64,000 nucleotides of DNA from Mycobacterium persicum (lineage in GTDB: Bacteria > Actinomycetota > Actinomycetes > Mycobacteriales > Mycobacteriaceae), in NCBI RefSeq assembly GCF_002086675.1, contig NZ_MVIF01000005.1, forward strand, positions 1 to 64,000, read 5' to 3'. Below the pieces are notes generated by a model. That model ran no database searches. It saw only the letters and a list, made by a program, of their open reading frames with translations, and was not told where the DNA came from. How positions within the stretch are numbered: the first letter of the stretch is position 1; each line of letters starts with the position of its first letter. Made by a program: the position numbers and the translations under genes. This document shows, one piece after another, positions 48,853-57,511 of this stretch.

Positions 48853-49811
48853 ACACCTTCACCGGCGTCCTTGACCGTGCCGCTCCGGTGTATATCGCCG
48901 GGCACCGCGGGCTGGCCGGGTCCGCGCTGTTACGCAAGTTTCAGGCCGAGGGGTTCACCAATCTTGTGCTGCGCTCCCACCGGGAACTCGACCTGACGGA
49001 TCGGGCCGCGACATTCGACTTCATCATGGAGTCGCGGCCTCAGGTCATCATCGACGCCGCGGCCAAGGTCGGTGGCATCCTGGCCAACAGCACCTATCCC
49101 GCTGATTTCCTGTCCGAAAACCTGCAAATCCAGGTCAACCTGCTCGACGCCGCGGTGGCCGCGCGGGTGCCGCGGCTGCTGTTCCTCGGCTCCTCCTGCA
49201 TCTATCCGAAGTTCGCCGAGCAGCCCATCAAGGAAAGCGCGCTGCTCACCGGGCCGCTGGAGCCGACGAACAACACCTACGCGATCGCCAAGATCGCGGG
49301 CCTCCTTCAGGTCCAGGCGGTCCGCAGCCAACACGGCCTGGCCTGGATCTCAGCGATGGCAACCAACCTGTATGGACCCGGTGACAACTTCTCGGCGTCC
49401 ACGTCGCACCTGCTGCCGGCGCTTATCCGCCGGTACGAGGAGGCCAGAGCCGGCGGCGTGCCGAAGGTGACGAACTGGGGCACGGGAACTCCACGCCGCG
49501 AACTGTTGCACGTCGACGATCTGGCGAGCGCATGTTTGTACCTGCTGGAGCACTTCGACGGACCCAGCCCCGTCAACGTGGGTACCGGCGTCGACCACAG
49601 CGTGCGCGAGATCGCCCAGATGGTGGCCGGCGCGGTGGGTTACAACGGCGAAACCGAGTGGGATCCAACGAAACCGGACGGAACCCCCCGAAAACTGTTG
49701 GATGTGTCGGTGTTACGGGAGGCGGGTTGGCAATCCCGGATTACGCTGTGCGAGGGCATCGACTCCACGGTCGCGTGGTATCGGGCCAACGCCGGCGTGG
49801 CAAGAAAATGA
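48849..49811 (+). CDS. fcl: GDP-L-fucose synthase
   Basis: Dual 3,5-epimerase/4-reductase that turns GDP-4-keto-6-deoxymannose into GDP-L-fucose. The 320-residue protein has [18 protein letters not shown] near the N-terminus, [18 protein letters not shown], the catalytic [17 protein letters not shown] and the Tyr-x3-Lys of [28 protein letters not shown] is the later signature. ATG at 48849, overlapping gmd's TGA; an ATG at 48837 adds four residues. Supplies the sugar donor for the Rv2957-like fucosyltransferase at 57.5-58.2 kb. Confidence 0.96.
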   Translation: MNTFTGVLDRAAPVYIAGHRGLAGSALLRKFQAEGFTNLVLRSHRELDLTDRAATFDFIMESRPQVIIDAAAKVGGILANSTYPADFLSENLQIQVNLLDAAVAARVPRLLFLGSSCIYPKFAEQPIKESALLTGPLEPTNNTYAIAKIAGLLQVQAVRSQHGLAWISAMATNLYGPGDNFSASTSHLLPALIRRYEEARAGGVPKVTNWGTGTPRRELLHVDDLASACLYLLEHFDGPSPVNVGTGVDHSVREIAQMVAGAVGYNGETEWDPTKPDGTPRKLLDVSVLREAGWQSRITLCEGIDSTVAWYRANAGVARK

Positions 49812-49983
49812 ATGTTGACTGGCTCGTAGTTGCGAGTCGGTGAGGTGGAGGGCCTGAAAACCTGCCTTCGCGCCCATTCTCCGGACGGTTCCCACTCAGC
49901 GGCCCGGCGTTGTGTCGTTGTCATCTTGAACGCTGACTTCTGACCCGGGACCACGACATTCCTGACGACGAGATAGGAAATAG

Positions 49984-50871
49984 GTGAATCTTCTCGGCAA
50001 GGTTGCTATGTGGGTGGAGCTGTTGAGCAGCGGTGAGGGCAAGCAACGCGTTCTCATCGGACGGGAGTTGGCTTGGCGGGTGCGAGAGCTGGAATCGATA
50101 AACACAATCGCCGAAGTGGAGTTCTCGGTATTCAGCCAGTTTGGCGATGATGGGATTATTCAATGGCTGATTCACCGCCTGCCGGGCATCAGTGAGACGT
50201 TCGTCGAGTTTGGCGTAGGGTGCTACCAGGAGGCCAACACCAGATTCCTACTGTTGAACGACAACTGGACTGGGCTGGTCATGGACAGCTCCAAACGCAA
50301 CGTCGATGCCATCAAGCGCGATCGGATTTCAGTGCTCTATGACCTACAGAGCAAATGCGCACGCGTCACAGCCGAGAACGTCGACCAATTGATATCGGAG
50401 CATGGGTTCGAGGGCGACATCGGACTTCTGCACATCGATATCGATGGCAATGACTATTGGGTGTGGAGCGGCTTAACAGTCGTGAGGCCCGCAATCGTCA
50501 TCGTCGAATACAACAGCGTATTCGGAGCGGAGCGCCCGATCACCATCCCATACGATCCGAACTTCACCAGAGGGCGCTACATGAATCAATATTTTGGCGC
50601 ATCCCTGTTGGCTTTTTGCGACCTGGCCGAATCCAAGGGATACGACTTCGTCGGCAGCAACAGCGCGGGCAACAACGCATATTTCATCCGATCCGACCTC
50701 CCCCACGGCCTCGAACCGCTGACTGCCGCCGAAGGCTATGTGGTGTCGAAGTTCGTTGATTCCCGCGACGCCAAGGGTCGGCTGAACCACCTGCGCGGGG
50801 AGCAGCGGCTGGCCGCACTGCGCGGGGCGCCGGTGGTCAACACCCGGACGGGCGAAGAAGAGCGGCTCTGA
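49984..50871 (+). CDS. Methyltransferase-like protein, accessory PGL block
   Basis: A 295-residue soluble protein with a Rossmann-like core. SETFVEFGVGCYQEANTRFL resembles methyltransferase motif I, NWTGLVMDSSKRN resembles the acidic end of strand 2, and LLHIDIDGNDYWVW resembles the motif that follows in FkbM-type enzymes. The N-terminal 45 residues and the SQFGDDGIIQWLIHRLP segment are shared with uncharacterised proteins in polysaccharide clusters. I cannot name a substrate. GTG start at 49984 with AGATAGG-type upstream sequence. It is the first gene of the accessory block after gmd-fcl and is convergent with the methyltransferase that follows. Confidence 0.65.
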   Translation: MNLLGKVAMWVELLSSGEGKQRVLIGRELAWRVRELESINTIAEVEFSVFSQFGDDGIIQWLIHRLPGISETFVEFGVGCYQEANTRFLLLNDNWTGLVMDSSKRNVDAIKRDRISVLYDLQSKCARVTAENVDQLISEHGFEGDIGLLHIDIDGNDYWVWSGLTVVRPAIVIVEYNSVFGAERPITIPYDPNFTRGRYMNQYFGASLLAFCDLAESKGYDFVGSNSAGNNAYFIRSDLPHGLEPLTAAEGYVVSKFVDSRDAKGRLNHLRGEQRLAALRGAPVVNTRTGEEERL

Positions 50872-50881
50872 TGAACGCAGG

Positions 50882-51751
50882 TCACTCCGGCTTACGCAGC
50901 ACAACCATGTCTTGGTAGGCGGTGGAAGCCGTTCGGCCGCACCAGCTTCCCCATAACACATCACCAACCTGTTCGAGGCCGGCGTTGCGGACGGCTTGAT
51001 CCCAGTCTTCCTGCGGAAGTGCGATGGCGGCCTCCGGGACGAACGGGGTGATCACGATGAGATCCTGGTGTGGACGAAACGGCAGAGCCGACTTGCCCTG
51101 CGCAACCAACTCCCGCGATTCCTGATTCCACACATAGAGGGTGAGCAGCGCGCGCCCGCCGGGGGCAAGTACTCGTGCAGTCTCCGCGAGGTAGCGAGCA
51201 ACCTGCGGGATGGGCATGTGGGTGAACAGCGACGACGCGAACGCCAGCTCGAAACTCGCGTCGGGGTAGGGGAAGGTGAACTTCTCGGCCTGCACCGTGC
51301 CCTTCGGGTTGTACATCTTGTTGTAGATGTCTGCGCGCTGGAAGCGGAAGTTGGGATGCGACGCGTAGTGCTCCGAACACCAGCGCACTTCGGCGGTATT
51401 GATGTCGAAGCCCTCGTAGCGCCCCTTGTCCGGGTCGAGAAAGGTGGTCAGCGGACGGGCCGCGCGACCCAATCCGCAACCCATGTCAAGCACGCGGTAG
51501 TGCGGTTCAAGCTGGCCGTAGTCGCGCAGCAGTCCTAAGAACTCGTCACCGGATTCGCGAAATGGGCCAGGTGCCGCGGGGTTTCGAGACCCGCCGCCCA
51601 CCATGCGGCGAGGCGGGACCAGCGGGTCGCTACGGCCGTTGAGCTTGTCCAGCACATCGCTCGGGGCGTACCGCACAAAGAGGCCGGCCTTGATCAGGAG
51701 AGGCACTGGGACAAATTTGAGGAATGAGTCAACGACCCGGGACGCAACCAC
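50882..51751 (-). CDS. Class I SAM-dependent methyltransferase, accessory PGL block
   Basis: A 289-residue methyltransferase. Motif I is YRVLDMGCGLGRAARPLTTF, followed by YEGFDINTAEVRWC (strand 2 acid) and FPYPDASFELAFASSLFTHM (motif II region); the end GRTASTAYQDMVVLRKPE is a C-terminal strand. The pattern is that of small-molecule or glycolipid O-methyltransferases. I place the start at GTG 51751, because the open frame upstream runs through the oxidoreductase gene; a TTG at 51760 is another choice. Acceptor unknown. Gene order with the Gfo/Idh/MocA gene (59-bp gap, same strand) suggests one operon. Confidence 0.8.
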   Translation of the reverse strand: MVASRVVDSFLKFVPVPLLIKAGLFVRYAPSDVLDKLNGRSDPLVPPRRMVGGGSRNPAAPGPFRESGDEFLGLLRDYGQLEPHYRVLDMGCGLGRAARPLTTFLDPDKGRYEGFDINTAEVRWCSEHYASHPNFRFQRADIYNKMYNPKGTVQAEKFTFPYPDASFELAFASSLFTHMPIPQVARYLAETARVLAPGGRALLTLYVWNQESRELVAQGKSALPFRPHQDLIVITPFVPEAAIALPQEDWDQAVRNAGLEQVGDVLWGSWCGRTASTAYQDMVVLRKPE

Positions 51752-51810
51752 GTCGCACAACGTACACTGCGCACCGACGATGGCGCCATTCGAGCCGCCC
51801 GGATGCAGGT

Positions 51811-52800
51811 TCAGGCGGGCTTGCGCAGTGGAAGGCCGGCAGCCTGGTAGATGGCGTCGATGACCGCCATGTTTCCGACCGCGTCTTGTGGGTTCGTCTT
51901 CACCGGTTCGCCGCGCAGCACCGCTGCGGCGAACGCGTCGAGCTGGTAAGCGTAAGAGGCTCGGCGTGGAAAACGTTCCACTCGTTTGCCGTCGGCTGAC
52001 CGGACCGTCAGGCGATGAAAAGTCTGCGGCAATACCGGATTGAGTACCCGCAGCTCCCCTTGCTCGCCGACCACCCGCGCGCTGATCTGTAACAGGTCGG
52101 TCGACCACATAGAGCAGCGGACCCGGCCGGTGTGTCCGTCAGCGAACCGCAGCTCGGCAGTCATGGCGCGGTCGATATGGGGATCGCGCAGTTTCGCCTG
52201 TGCGGAAACGACTTCGGGAGTGGATCCGCCGAAGGTGCGGACCATGTGGATGGCATAGCACCCGGTTTCCATGGTCGCGCCACCGGCCAGCGAGTAGTTG
52301 TAGCGGATGTCGGAGAACTTGGGCAACGGTAAGCACAGATTGGCTTCGACTCGGGTCAGCCTGCCCAACTCGCCCGAGGCGATGATCTGCTCAACGCGGC
52401 GCGCCAGCGGGTGATAGGGATAGTGGAGCGCCTCCATCACCACCCGGTCCGATTGCGCGGCCAGTTGGGCGATCTCGCGCGCTTCGGCGGCGTTGGCGGT
52501 GAACGGCTTTTCGCAGAGCACATGCTTGCCGGCGGCCAATGCGACCCGGGTCCAGCGGCCGTGCAAGCTGATCGGCAAGGGGTTGTATACGGCGTCGAGG
52601 TCCGGGTCGGCGATCAGCGCGTCGTAGTTGTCGTGGACCCGTTCGATGCCGTGCTTGGCGGCAAAGGCCCGGGCGCGCGATGCATCGCGTGCGGCCACCG
52701 CGGCCACCACCACCTCGTCGTTTTGCCCGGCGGGTTTGACAAGCGCCAAGGGCGCGATACGGGCTGCGCCGAGGATGCCGATCCGGACCTGTCGAGACAC
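51811..52800 (-). CDS. Gfo/Idh/MocA family sugar oxidoreductase, copy 1
   Basis: NAD(P)-dependent oxidoreductase of 329 residues. The Rossmann part starts RIGILGAARIAPLALVKPA. The catalytic lysine motif is CEKPFTANAAEAREIAQLA, and the C-terminal alpha/beta domain begins near residue 125 with ALHYPYHPLARRVEQII. In the family, relatives act on nucleotide-linked ketosugars (3-ketoreductases of deoxysugar pathways) or on free sugars. The start GTG at 52800 matches that of copy 2 (53942-54931), with which it shares the full length and most residues. The pair encloses a zinc-finger methyltransferase. Confidence 0.9.
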   Translation of the reverse strand: MSRQVRIGILGAARIAPLALVKPAGQNDEVVVAAVAARDASRARAFAAKHGIERVHDNYDALIADPDLDAVYNPLPISLHGRWTRVALAAGKHVLCEKPFTANAAEAREIAQLAAQSDRVVMEALHYPYHPLARRVEQIIASGELGRLTRVEANLCLPLPKFSDIRYNYSLAGGATMETGCYAIHMVRTFGGSTPEVVSAQAKLRDPHIDRAMTAELRFADGHTGRVRCSMWSTDLLQISARVVGEQGELRVLNPVLPQTFHRLTVRSADGKRVERFPRRASYAYQLDAFAAAVLRGEPVKTNPQDAVGNMAVIDAIYQAAGLPLRKPA

Positions 52801-53146
52801 GGCCCAGACGCTACAGCCGGCTTGAGTCGGCGACAAGAAACGGTCTGACTATAGCCATATCTCGTGGCCTCGTTAGCTAGTGGTGGGCCGCATACCGGCG
52901 CCAAGCGGTCCCGCCGCTGATAAGGTCTAACTATTGCAAGATCAATTTAACGATTTGAAACCTGCCAAGCTGTGGTGGGATGGTTGACTCCGATGGGAGT
53001 TCAGGTCTCGCTAAAGCAGGAAGCCTTCTGGAAATTGACGGCAGCGGACTGGCCGGGCACCAGCGCACCCTTGACCATCGGAGGCTTGAACAGTAGCTTG
53101 AACGTCTTGCAGTCATTGCGAAAGATTCTCTGGAGGTCTGGGCTCT
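52801..53146. other. 346-bp gap between oxidoreductase copy 1 and the zinc-finger methyltransferase
   Basis: No supported gene; a 64-codon frame at 52972-53166 has no recognisable features. The 52910-52960 part is AT-rich (CTAACTATTGCAAGATCAATT), so it may hold the divergent promoter. A GGAGG ribosome site at 53131-53135 serves the following gene. Confidence 0.55.
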
Positions 53147-53938
53147 ATGCGGTGCCGAATCTGTGATTCAAGTACTCGGCATGCGTTTACTCGCAAAGTC
53201 CTTCACAAATACGACTGCAAATATTACTTCTGCGACAACTGCGGTGTTTTGCAGACCGAAGATCCGCATTGGCTAGACGAGGCGTATGCGAGCCCGGTGA
53301 CATCTGCCGATACCGGCCTGGTGTTTCGGAACAACTACCTGGCGCGGCTGACGTCGGCGGTGCTCCTCGTTCTATTTGATCGTCGTGGCCGGTTTCTCGA
53401 TGCGGCCGGGGGTTATGGCATTTTCACCCGCTTGATGCGGGACGTCGGGTTCGACTATTACTGGACGGACAAGCACTGCCCTAATTTGACCGCACGGGGC
53501 TTCGAAGCCGAATCGGGTCCAGGAGGCCCTTACACGGCGGTCACTGCCTTCGAAGTGATGGAGCACCTCGCTGATCCGGTTGGTTTTGTCGCGGAGCTGC
53601 TTGAAAATACGGGTACCGATACCATTATTTTTACGACGGAGCTCTTTGCGGGTGGGCCTCCGGCGCCGGAGGCGTGGTGGTACTACACGTTCGCCACCGG
53701 GCAACACATTACCTTCTATCAAAAATCGACCCTGGAGCTCATCGGAAAGCGCTTCGGAATGCACTTTTACAGCTCCGGTATTCTGCACATCTGGACACGA
53801 CAGAAGCTCAATCCTTTGGCGCTGCGAATACTTACCTCGCTCCCTGTCGCGGGTCTCCTTTACGTATTGCCACGGGTTGTGCTTGGGTCGCGGACGTGGG
53901 CAGATCATGAGCGCCTCGTCCGGGCGGATGCACGGTAG
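53147..53938 (+). CDS. Zinc-finger class I methyltransferase, accessory PGL block
   Basis: A 263-residue protein beginning with a zinc-binding domain: C3-x2-C6 and C29-x2-C32 (MRCRICD and YFCDNCG). This arrangement is seen at the N-terminus of methyltransferases of the NovU/TylC3 group that add methyl groups to nucleotide-linked deoxysugars. The following methyltransferase core has FLDAAGGYGIFTRLM as motif I and AFEVMEHLADPVGFVAELL. It is shorter than the 400-residue family, lacking part of the C-terminal domain. ATG at 53147 after GGAGG. It is flanked by the two Gfo/Idh/MocA genes, and its AT content looks higher than that of neighbours, which hints at transfer. Confidence 0.75.
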   Translation: MRCRICDSSTRHAFTRKVLHKYDCKYYFCDNCGVLQTEDPHWLDEAYASPVTSADTGLVFRNNYLARLTSAVLLVLFDRRGRFLDAAGGYGIFTRLMRDVGFDYYWTDKHCPNLTARGFEAESGPGGPYTAVTAFEVMEHLADPVGFVAELLENTGTDTIIFTTELFAGGPPAPEAWWYYTFATGQHITFYQKSTLELIGKRFGMHFYSSGILHIWTRQKLNPLALRILTSLPVAGLLYVLPRVVLGSRTWADHERLVRADAR

Positions 53939-53941
53939 GCG

Positions 53942-54931
53942 TCAGGCCGGTTCGCGCAGCGGGAGGCCGGCGGCACGGTAGATCGCATCGATGACCGTCA
54001 TGTTCTCGATCGCGTCTTCGGGGGTTGTCTTTACCGGTTCGCTGCGCAGCACCGCGCCGGCGAACGCGTCGAGTTGATACGCGTAGGAGGGGCGGCGCGG
54101 GAAACGCTCCGTTCGCCTGTCGTCGGCTGATCGGACCGAGAGCCGATGATAAGAGTGTGGCAATACCGGATTGAGCACGTGCAGTTCGCCTTGATCGCCG
54201 AGCACGCGAGCGCTGATCTGGATGAGATTGGTCGACCACATCGAGCAGCGGACCCGGCCGGTGTGCCCGTCGGCAAACTGTAACTCGGCCGTCATGGCCC
54301 GGTCGATCTGGGAATCGCGCAGCTTGGCTTGTGCCGAAATAACTTCCGGCGTTGAACCGCCGAAGGTGCGCACCATGTGGACCGCATAGCACCCGGCATC
54401 CATCGTCGCGCCGCCGGCAAGTGAGTAGTTGTAGCGGATATCGGAGAACTTTGGCAGGGGGAAGCACAGGCTGGCTTCCACCCTTTGCAGCTTGCCAAGT
54501 TCGCCCGAGGCGATGATCTCCTCAACGCGCAGGGTCAGCGGGTGATAGCGATAGTGGAATGCCTCCATCACCACGCGACCGGAATTCGCGGCCAGTTCGG
54601 CGATCTCTCGCGCTTCGGCGGAGTTGGCGGTGAACGGCTTTTCGCACAGCACGTGCTTGCCGGCCTGCAGCGCGGCCCGGGTCCACCGACCATGCAGGCT
54701 GTTCGGCAGGGGGTTGTACACCGCGTCCAGGTCGGGATCGCTGATCAGCGCGTCGTAACTGTCGTGCACCCGGGCAATGTCGTGCTTGGCGGCAAAGGCC
54801 TGAGCACGCGATGCCTCGCGTGCGGCCACCGCAGCCACCACAACCTCGGCATTTCCCTTGGCGGGTTTGACAAGCGCCAAGGGTGCGATACGAGCGGCGC
54901 CCAGGATACCGATCCGGACCTGTCGAGACAC
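53942..54931 (-). CDS. Gfo/Idh/MocA family sugar oxidoreductase, copy 2
   Basis: Paralog of copy 1 with the same 329-residue length. It shares RIGILGAARIAPLALVKPA at the start, CEKPFTANSAEAREIAEL, and PKFSDIRYNYSLAGGATMD with copy 1; the GTG at 54931 is the equivalent start. The stop is 3 bp after the convergent zinc-finger methyltransferase stop. Because both proteins keep the lysine motif and full domains, each may still act, possibly at different steps or on different sugars. The same substrate class is uncertain as for copy 1. Confidence 0.9.
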   Translation of the reverse strand: MSRQVRIGILGAARIAPLALVKPAKGNAEVVVAAVAAREASRAQAFAAKHDIARVHDSYDALISDPDLDAVYNPLPNSLHGRWTRAALQAGKHVLCEKPFTANSAEAREIAELAANSGRVVMEAFHYRYHPLTLRVEEIIASGELGKLQRVEASLCFPLPKFSDIRYNYSLAGGATMDAGCYAVHMVRTFGGSTPEVISAQAKLRDSQIDRAMTAELQFADGHTGRVRCSMWSTNLIQISARVLGDQGELHVLNPVLPHSYHRLSVRSADDRRTERFPRRPSYAYQLDAFAGAVLRSEPVKTTPEDAIENMTVIDAIYRAAGLPLREPA

Positions 54932-54950
54932 GGACCGACGCTAGCACCTG

Positions 54951-54981
54951 GCGCGGGAAGGGCGCGGGAAGGGCGCGGGAA
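54951..54981. repeat. Three 11-bp tandem repeats
   Basis: GCGCGGGAAGG occurs three times in tandem at 54951-54981, the last with one changed base, in the 131-bp gap between copy 2 of the oxidoreductase and the FkbM gene. It lies directly upstream of the copy 2 start, so it could affect the promoter. Confidence 0.65.
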
Positions 54982-55062
54982 CGGCTTGGTACGGCAGTCG
55001 CGGGGGAGAGCCCTATCGGTGAGGAGAGTGCGTGCCGGTAGCGGCGGTGACGTGGCTGTCCC

Positions 55063-55956
55063 TCACCGGGCGGAGGCGAACAGCCGGTCCAGGACGGCCT
55101 GACCCGCGCGGTCGTCGGCATGTACGACCGCGACGTCCCAGTAGTGATACTCACGGTCGGCAAACCGTCTGTCCAGCACCGTGGCCGCAGCCGGCACCTC
55201 CTCGATCGGCAGAGCCTGAATCGGCCTGCCGAAGTTGTCCCAAATGCCCACGTAGGAGTACCCGGCGGTCTGCAACTCCGCCCACACCACGGTCGGGTCC
55301 GGCACCCCGGCCATCCGGATCAGGTCCGGGAAATACTCGAAGAACAGCAACGGGCGGGTATCCGCGTAGGCCCGCGCTAGCGCCGGGACCAGAATCGTGT
55401 CGTAGCCTTCCGTGTCCGATTTGACCAGCCTGATCGGCGGCAGTTCGGGGTGACGGTTCGGCAACTCGGCCACGGTCAGCGCGGCGGCCGCGCCGCCGGT
55501 GCCGCCCTGGGCGAAGCGGGTGTCGCCGCCCTTTCGGACCGCGCCGAGACCGGAGGCCTTGGCAGCGTCGGTGAGCAGCAGGGCGAACTCGATCACGCAG
55601 CGGTCGTCCGAGCCGACGTTGCGCTCCAGGTATGGCAGGTACTCCGGGTCGCCTTCGATGCAGAGGATGCGGGCGTCGACTTTGGCGAGGAGCTGCCGGG
55701 CCGAGTCACCGATATTGGCTCCGACGTCGATGACGCCCAACGGCTTGTCGGTCTCGGCGAGGCCAACCGCCAGGTCGATCAGATTCTGACCGTAGGTGGG
55801 GAACAGGCGGGCGTAGTCCGGAAGCCGGTGATACCACGGCATCGCCAGCGAAACGCCTTGTACGTCGCGGATGACCTCACGCGTTCCGAACCAATGACGA
55901 ACCGTACGGTAGGAGAGCTCCAGTACGAGTTGCCTCAACAAAAGGCGATAGCTCAT
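55063..55956 (-). CDS. FkbM-family methyltransferase, accessory PGL block
   Basis: A 297-residue FkbM-type O-methyltransferase. LGVIDVGANIGDSARQLL near residue 75 is motif I, RILCIEGDPEYLPYLERNVG is the next, IRLVKSDTEGYDTIL is the motif with the metal or SAM contact Asp, and RPLLFFEYFPDLI completes the domain. FkbM enzymes methylate sugar hydroxyls; in M. tuberculosis PGL, Rv2954c-Rv2956 act on the fucose. This gene differs from the other FkbM gene at 58.3 kb. ATG at 55956. It is on the same strand as oxidoreductase copy 2 but 131 bp away. Confidence 0.85.
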   Translation of the reverse strand: MSYRLLLRQLVLELSYRTVRHWFGTREVIRDVQGVSLAMPWYHRLPDYARLFPTYGQNLIDLAVGLAETDKPLGVIDVGANIGDSARQLLAKVDARILCIEGDPEYLPYLERNVGSDDRCVIEFALLLTDAAKASGLGAVRKGGDTRFAQGGTGGAAAALTVAELPNRHPELPPIRLVKSDTEGYDTILVPALARAYADTRPLLFFEYFPDLIRMAGVPDPTVVWAELQTAGYSYVGIWDNFGRPIQALPIEEVPAAATVLDRRFADREYHYWDVAVVHADDRAGQAVLDRLFASAR

Positions 55957-56318
55957 CGCGTTGCGTCCACATCCATCCGCAGATGGTAACCGACCCTCGG
56001 AGGGCGTCTACCTTGGCCGCAGCACGCCCCGGGCCGCGCGGCTTTGCCGCAGCGCCGCCGTTTGCGTGCGGGTGCCGCCGGGAGTTGCGGCAGAGAATCC
56101 GGGGGCACCCACCCGCGACGCGGCGGGCAACGTGAAGCCGCGGGTGTCGCGGCCGGGTGGGTTGGCTCGTTCATCGCCGTGAGCGTGGCGTACCTTCTGA
56201 TTGTCATTCTTCCGGGCTTGACGATGCCGCGGGAGATATCCAGGAGGTTCGATACTGTGCTGTGCCGGATGAGCGCTGTCTTCAGGGCAGTGGAGGCAGC
56301 GGTGGGCGCCGAGCGCTG
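55957..56318. other. 362-bp divergent gap before the GT4 glycosyltransferase
   Basis: It separates the FkbM gene (left) from the GT4 gene (right). A 91-codon frame (56044-56319) contains a hydrophobic stretch and ends over the GT4 start, but its Arg/Gly-rich beginning and lack of a ribosome site do not support it as a gene. A promoter for each neighbour is expected here; no clear -10 was found. Confidence 0.5.
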
Positions 56319-57410
56319 ATGAAAGTCGCATTCGATCACCAAATCTTCGCCATCCAGCGATACGGCGGTGTGTCGCGCTATTTTTTCGAGCTGGCAAGCC
56401 GCCTACCTGCCGACACGGTGTCGGAGGTGTCCGTCGTCGCGCCTTTTTACATGAACGCTTATCTGGCCGCTGAATCCGCCCGCGGCTTCACCCATGGCAA
56501 GTATGTGCCGTACACGTTCAAAGGTGCTCCGGTCCTCGTCGAACTCGCGAACCAGGTTGCGGCGCCGTTCGTGTGGTCGAAGTCTGACGCGGACATCCTG
56601 CACGAGACCTGGCACCCCTTCAAGCCCGTCGGTAAGGCGCGGCGCCGGGTGGTGACGATCTTCGACATGATCCACGAGTTGTTCAAGCCGCCCATGGCCA
56701 AACTCGCGATCGCCGCCAAACGCGCGTCTGTCAATCGCGCCGACCATGTGATCTGCGTCTCCGAAAGCGCGCGTAACGACCTCGTGCGTCTCTATGGCAT
56801 CGACCCGGCCCGCGCCAGCGTTGTGCACCTTGCCTGTTCGCTGCCCGTGCAGGAAAACACCACGACAGTCGACAGCGGCGGGCGCAGGCCCACGATCCTG
56901 TATGTAGGGCGTCGCGGGGGATACAAGAACTTTGCCACCCTGCTGCGCGCATACAGCAGTTCGCCGGTATTGCGGGATTTCGAGTTGATCGCCTTCGGCG
57001 GCCCCCCGTTCCTGCGCGACGAGCAGAAAGAAATCAGCAGGTTGGGAGTCGCTGACCGGGTGCGCTTCGAGTCCGGGTCTGACGAGGAGCTGGCGGCGCG
57101 CTACCGGACAGCCGCCGCCTTTGTCTATCCGTCGCAGTACGAGGGTTTCGGGATCCCCCCGCTCGAAGCGATGAGCCAGGGCTGCCCGGTCGTGTGCAGC
57201 AATGCGGGCGGAATTCCAGAGGTGGTCGCCGATGCCGGTGTCTTCTTCGATCCGGATAACCCCGAGGAGCTGCGTACGGTTCTGGAGCGCGTGGTGACCA
57301 CCGAAAGCCTGCGCGCCGATCTGCGCGAGCGTGGCTACGCACGGCTCCCGGCGTTCTCCTGGGACAAGAACGCGGCGGAGACGGCCCGAATCTATCGCGA
57401 AATACTTTGA
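56319..57410 (+). CDS. GT4 family glycosyltransferase, candidate fourth-sugar transferase
   Basis: GT-B glycosyltransferase of 363 residues in the GT4 (WbaZ/mannosyl-type) family. It begins MKVAFDHQIFAIQRYGGVSRY. The donor domain contains PTILYVGRRGGYKNFATLLRA and the EX7E-type motif in SQYEGFGIPPLEAMSQG. It has no counterpart I can place in the M. tuberculosis PGL locus. Its position among sugar-modifying genes suggests addition of an extra sugar; that is inference. ATG at 56319, overlapping a TGA. It is convergent with the Rv2957-like gene. Confidence 0.85.
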   Translation: MKVAFDHQIFAIQRYGGVSRYFFELASRLPADTVSEVSVVAPFYMNAYLAAESARGFTHGKYVPYTFKGAPVLVELANQVAAPFVWSKSDADILHETWHPFKPVGKARRRVVTIFDMIHELFKPPMAKLAIAAKRASVNRADHVICVSESARNDLVRLYGIDPARASVVHLACSLPVQENTTTVDSGGRRPTILYVGRRGGYKNFATLLRAYSSSPVLRDFELIAFGGPPFLRDEQKEISRLGVADRVRFESGSDEELAARYRTAAAFVYPSQYEGFGIPPLEAMSQGCPVVCSNAGGIPEVVADAGVFFDPDNPEELRTVLERVVTTESLRADLRERGYARLPAFSWDKNAAETARIYREIL

Positions 57411-57511
57411 GCCACAGCCATATCCGATGTGGTGATGTCGTTCGCAGCGGTGTTTGGCCGAATCACCTCGGGCGGCAACAGGGTTGGCTCCCTGCTCGGC
57501 CCTGGCCGGAC

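Noticed and set aside
52972-53166. 64-codon frame before the zinc-finger methyltransferase
   Set aside because: No family features, overlaps the better-supported start and ribosome site of the next gene.
56044-56319. Possible 91-residue membrane protein before the GT4 gene
   Set aside because: Hydrophobic patch only; Arg/Gly-rich start, no ribosome site, overlaps the GT4 start.
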